A stretch of DNA of 64,000 nucleotides from Planctomycetaceae bacterium. GTDB lineage: Bacteria > Planctomycetota > Planctomycetia > Planctomycetales > Planctomycetaceae. The notes under the pieces were generated by a model, which worked only from the letters and a program-made list of their open reading frames with translations, did not search any database and had not been told where the DNA came from. Shown here in pieces: positions 61,606 to 64,000 of the stretch (positions within the stretch are counted from its first letter, which is position 1; each line of letters opens with the position of its first letter). The position numbers were made by a program, and so were the translations under genes. Where the stretch lies: the NCBI GenBank assembly GCA_021732415.1, contig JAKFVC010000057.1, forward strand, positions 40,698 to 104,697, written 5' to 3'.

Positions 61606-61888
61606 CGCGATCCAACTGGGCCAGAGCAATTCGGCGACACTCTATTTCAACCGCGTCTGAACGCGGGCGTACTCAATAAAGTTCCGCGCGCACGTGTTCG
61701 CAGTTTGTAACTTCCCGGTGTCGGACTCGATCCGAATCGCGGATTCTTAGAGCTAGCTGCCTCCCCGAATAGAGTCCTCTGACGATAATACGCTTTGGCC
61801 GTTAGAGAGCAGAATTCAGTAAATCCTGGATTTCATGCGGTCTGTTTTGACTCGCCATGCTTTGGTGAATTGTTGCGTTCGAACCAGC
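61606..61888. other. Intergenic region after the giant gene
   Basis: A short hairpin (CCGCGT at 61651-61656 with ACGCGG at 61661-61666, CTGA loop) lies 45 bases after the stop. It has no T-run, so a terminator role is weak. Nothing else is recognised. Confidence 0.35.
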
Positions 61889-62613
61889 TCACCGTTTCAT
61901 GAAACAGTTTGAATCTAGGGGAACATCGGTGGATGTCACGCGCGGGCTGCTGGAGAATTCGTTGCTGCGGCTGATTAACAGGGGAATGGCCACGAGACAA
62001 CCTGCCGCGGAGAGTTGGCGGACAAACTGGACTGATTCGGGCAACCCCTCACTCAAGCCGCAAAAATTTCCGGCGTCCAGTCGGCATCCGGCAGGGCGAC
62101 GACACCAGCGCGCAGGGTTGCCGGAACAAGTAACAGTCCTTCCGCAGTGACACCGTCGAGCACCGGCCAGCGAACGGCGTGGACGGTGACTCCGCTCGTT
62201 TGGGCGACGATTGACGATCTGTCCAGAGTGGAGACCAGTTCGAATCGCTGTAAAGAGATCGGTGTAGGTAGGACCGTGCGTCGAGCGTCCACGGCCCCGA
62301 TCACATGTCGAAAACGTTCACGCCGTCGAGCGATGCCTGCCGCATAAACCTTGGCATTCGAGAAATCACGACTCCATTGGGCCGCTCGTTGTTGGCGTGA
62401 GTCGGCCAGTTCGCGGAGGCAGAAGCGGTTGAGCCCGTCGACCATAACCTCGTCGAGCGGCCGTTCTTCCGTTAAAGCTGTGGTCCGGTCGAGAACCAGA
62501 TCTGAGGCGAAAATTGAAGAATCGGTGAATACGAGAAGGGACAACAGACACGCTAGGGAGCAAGTGCCGGAGGAGCGGAGCATGGCGACTTTCCTAATCA
62601 ATCTGACCAACAT
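61889..62613 (-). pseudogene. Alpha/beta-hydrolase (acetyl xylan esterase-like) N-terminal region, frameshifted and truncated
   Basis: ATG 62613 opens a protein with a leader containing a hydrophobic signal-like stretch (SLACLLSLLVFTDSSIFA). It continues through LQRFELVSTLDRSS and VHAVRWPVLDGVTAEGLLLVP to VVALPDADWTPEIFAA, stopping at 62053. The pattern is the N-terminal part of large planctomycete hydrolases of the acetyl xylan esterase/dienelactone type. Past the stop, a one-base shift near 62058-62059 restores homologous-looking protein (GLSEGLPESVQFVRQLSAAG, then LVAIPLLISR) down to about 61918, after which similarity ends; this frame stops at 61889. So one G appears missing and the 3' catalytic part is gone. 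Function is lost unless the frameshift is an error, and even then the gene is truncated. Confidence 0.6.
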
Positions 62614-62694
62614 TGGCTTGGAGGGGGATTCATCGTTGGTTCCCCTTTTCCATTTGCTGAAGCGACTGAAGCAATTGCAATCGGCCGGTGAATA

Positions 62695-63996
62695 TCATGG
62701 CTTCTCGTTGCTGTCGAGTTCCTGCCGAGTGACGATGGGCACGTACCCGACTTCGAGGCCCTGCGGTGGAGTCACGAGTACCGCCGGATCGAGGTCGGCG
62801 AGATGCCCGCCCGCGGGCGGAGCCAGATATTCGCGATCCTTGCTCCAGTGACGGTGTAAGAGTTCAACTCGCTTTTGGATGGCTTCACGCTCAGCGTCGG
62901 TCAGGTCGGCATTGAGCATCGCAGGTTGATCGGCGAAGCGGTACCAGTAGTAAGTCGCGACGCTGCTATCGCCGAGTTTCGCTTTGAATGGTCCCGCTTT
63001 GGGACCGGGCTTCTGCCAGCAACTGTCGGCGTCCGAGGGAGTCTCGTAAGTTTTCGGCGGTCCGTTCCGCTTCCGGTCGAAATGCACGTCGGCGAGGCCA
63101 GTCTCGGCGGGGACTTCAGTCGCGGGTACCGGCGACCACACGGGTTTCTGTTTGTCGTTCTGTCCAAGGCGGAAGAACTCGGGCAGCACAACCAAAGTAC
63201 GATCGGTTGAGTTGTCCCGCCTCACCCACTGAGAGTTCCACTTGTAGCCGAAGGTGTTGCGATCCGGCGCGAAGGGCGTCGCAAACGAATTCCAGGCGAC
63301 AGGAACCTTCTCTTCTCTCCTGGTCCCGTCAGGATAGATTTGCCATGTCGCTCCGCCGCGACCGGGGAACTCGTGCAGCGCCGCTCCGTCCGAGTTGACC
63401 TCACCGCTCGCGGCCGCGCCACCGTCGAACCATACTTGCACGGCATCCCACAATGCCTGCTTGTTGTATGAAGTAATCCGATGCACCAGCGCCGATTCGC
63501 CTAGCACGTCGCTCGGGAACTGCGTCGGACTGACTCGTGCGTAAGTCACGCCCTTTGAGTCCGTCGCCTGCACACTCGGAATGTGCTGAGTCTCCATCTG
63601 CAATGCACGGTTCGGATTGGACGGGCGAGTGTCGAGTAGATTTCCGGCAAAGCGCGGTTCCCGGACTGCGTTGCGAGACCAGAAATACGGTGTAAAGAAC
63701 GCGACCGGTCCCTTGAAATTGTCCGTGTTTAGAAACAGCGTCCAACAGTGGTTGCCGGTGGGAATGTCTTGCCCGTCGGTCTTCGTCTTCGACTGAGTGA
63801 GCGGCAGCGGCAGATAGCCATATCCAAACCATTCGCCGCGCGTCCCTTGCTTCAGATTCAAGCCGTCCGGCGGCCACAGCACCCAAGGGCTGAGCTGAGC
63901 GACGGCGTACTTACCATTGGGTTTGGCCCAATCGCGCCCCTTACCCGCTCCGGGACCATTGGCCCACTCGACAAAGTCTGGAGCGACTCCGCCCAT
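62695..63996 (-). CDS. Unrecognised protein, 5' end outside the window
   Basis: At least 433 residues on the minus strand, ending TGA at 62695-62697. ATG 63996 is the first Met in the window, but the frame is still open at the edge, so the gene probably begins beyond 64000. The sequence is Trp/Pro/Asp-rich with coherent, globular-looking stretches (GPVAFFTPYFWSRNA, WQIYPDGTRREEKVPVAWNSF, ATYYWYRFADQPAMLNADLT, DREYLAPPAGGHLADLDPA). No motif tells me the function. Trp/Tyr richness would suit a secreted sugar-related protein (speculative). It runs convergent to the giant gene and codirectional with the esterase remnant, 82 bases apart. Confidence 0.6.
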   Translation of the reverse strand: MGGVAPDFVEWANGPGAGKGRDWAKPNGKYAVAQLSPWVLWPPDGLNLKQGTRGEWFGYGYLPLPLTQSKTKTDGQDIPTGNHCWTLFLNTDNFKGPVAFFTPYFWSRNAVREPRFAGNLLDTRPSNPNRALQMETQHIPSVQATDSKGVTYARVSPTQFPSDVLGESALVHRITSYNKQALWDAVQVWFDGGAAASGEVNSDGAALHEFPGRGGATWQIYPDGTRREEKVPVAWNSFATPFAPDRNTFGYKWNSQWVRRDNSTDRTLVVLPEFFRLGQNDKQKPVWSPVPATEVPAETGLADVHFDRKRNGPPKTYETPSDADSCWQKPGPKAGPFKAKLGDSSVATYYWYRFADQPAMLNADLTDAEREAIQKRVELLHRHWSKDREYLAPPAGGHLADLDPAVLVTPPQGLEVGYVPIVTRQELDSNEKP

Positions 63997-64000
63997 GATG

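Larger units (their letters stand above)
56630..61150 (+). repeat. Twelve cadherin-like repeats in two blocks
   Basis: Units of about 105-108 residues open with PxITSxSxxxVAENT, then VILDVNATDADxPAQxLTYSLSG, DAARFxIDxxTGEIRF, PDFExPxDVGxDNVYN and LTITVTxxNDNAP. Nine run from 56630 to 59520 and three from 60200 to 61150. Between the blocks (59525-59870) and before the first (55580-55920) lie paralogous modules opening NVAPTI. The AEN, DxD and DxNDN motifs are the calcium-binding inter-domain sites of cadherins. Confidence 0.85.

Noticed and set aside
61899-62150. Plus-strand 83-codon open frame after the giant gene
   Set aside because: It is antisense to the frameshifted tail of the esterase remnant, which has clear protein character on the minus strand.
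62351-62851. 166-codon plus-strand open frame
   Set aside because: It lies antisense across the esterase remnant and the C-terminus of the next gene, with an Arg/Ser-rich shadow composition.

Overview
The window looks like a planctomycete chromosome (Planctomycetia-like). The support is two giant secreted-type genes whose products both start with a basic leader followed by the planctomycete LEERIVL(S/F) motif, Tat-signal and sulfatase gene remnants typical of that phylum, and an even GC-rich codon usage. This assignment is inference; no rRNA or housekeeping marker is present.

Layout. (1) 1-362: non-coding leader with hairpins and a possible promoter. (2) 411-14019: a giant gene of about 4,530 codons, split in this sequence by a single +1 frameshift in a GGGG run at 1275-1278. 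Its product reads LEER leader, PPC domain, 13 tandem repeats of about 110 residues, Pro/Gly linker, a beta-solenoid of about 1,900 residues, a helical segment, a membrane-interrupted HINT autoprocessing domain, and a C-terminal domain of about 150 residues with a PD...DxK nuclease signature. This is the architecture of a polymorphic toxin. (3) 14046-14576: a small acidic protein starting 26 bases after the toxin, the likely immunity partner, followed by a strong terminator. (4) 14.6-19.1 kb: a gene graveyard with an orphan Tat leader, a beta-helix fragment, a tRNA-Pro(GGG) 3' fragment (probable att site), an integrase cut off before most of its catalytic residues and abutting a cut-off XRE regulator, a small membrane protein, a second integrase scrap and a sulfatase C-terminal scrap. 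(5) 19150-61605: one uninterrupted gene of about 14,150 codons (predicted roughly 1.4-1.5 MDa). (6) 61.6-64 kb: an esterase/hydrolase pseudogene and the 3' part of an unrecognised gene, both on the minus strand.

The 14,150-residue protein is a modular catalogue. It has an LEER leader, an N-terminal domain matching the zinc-dependent phospholipase C ligand pattern, FG-GAP/VCBS repeats, about 10 kb of LktA-like solenoid repeats, RTX calcium-binding blocks, PPC, NIDO-like, MAM-like and ELWxxDGT regions, an LRR interrupted by delta-60 and golvesin-like modules, LamG, SdrD-B-like, seven PKD-like and twelve cadherin-like repeats. An apparently identical 891-bp segment occurs twice near its 3' end.

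Working picture (inference): two giant surface or secreted proteins flank a recombination-prone scar. One carries a releasable nuclease warhead with its immunity gene; the other is a Ca-binding adhesin-like fibre with a possible lipase tip. No secretion-system genes lie in the window. Domain names come from recognising sequence patterns by eye, not from database searches.
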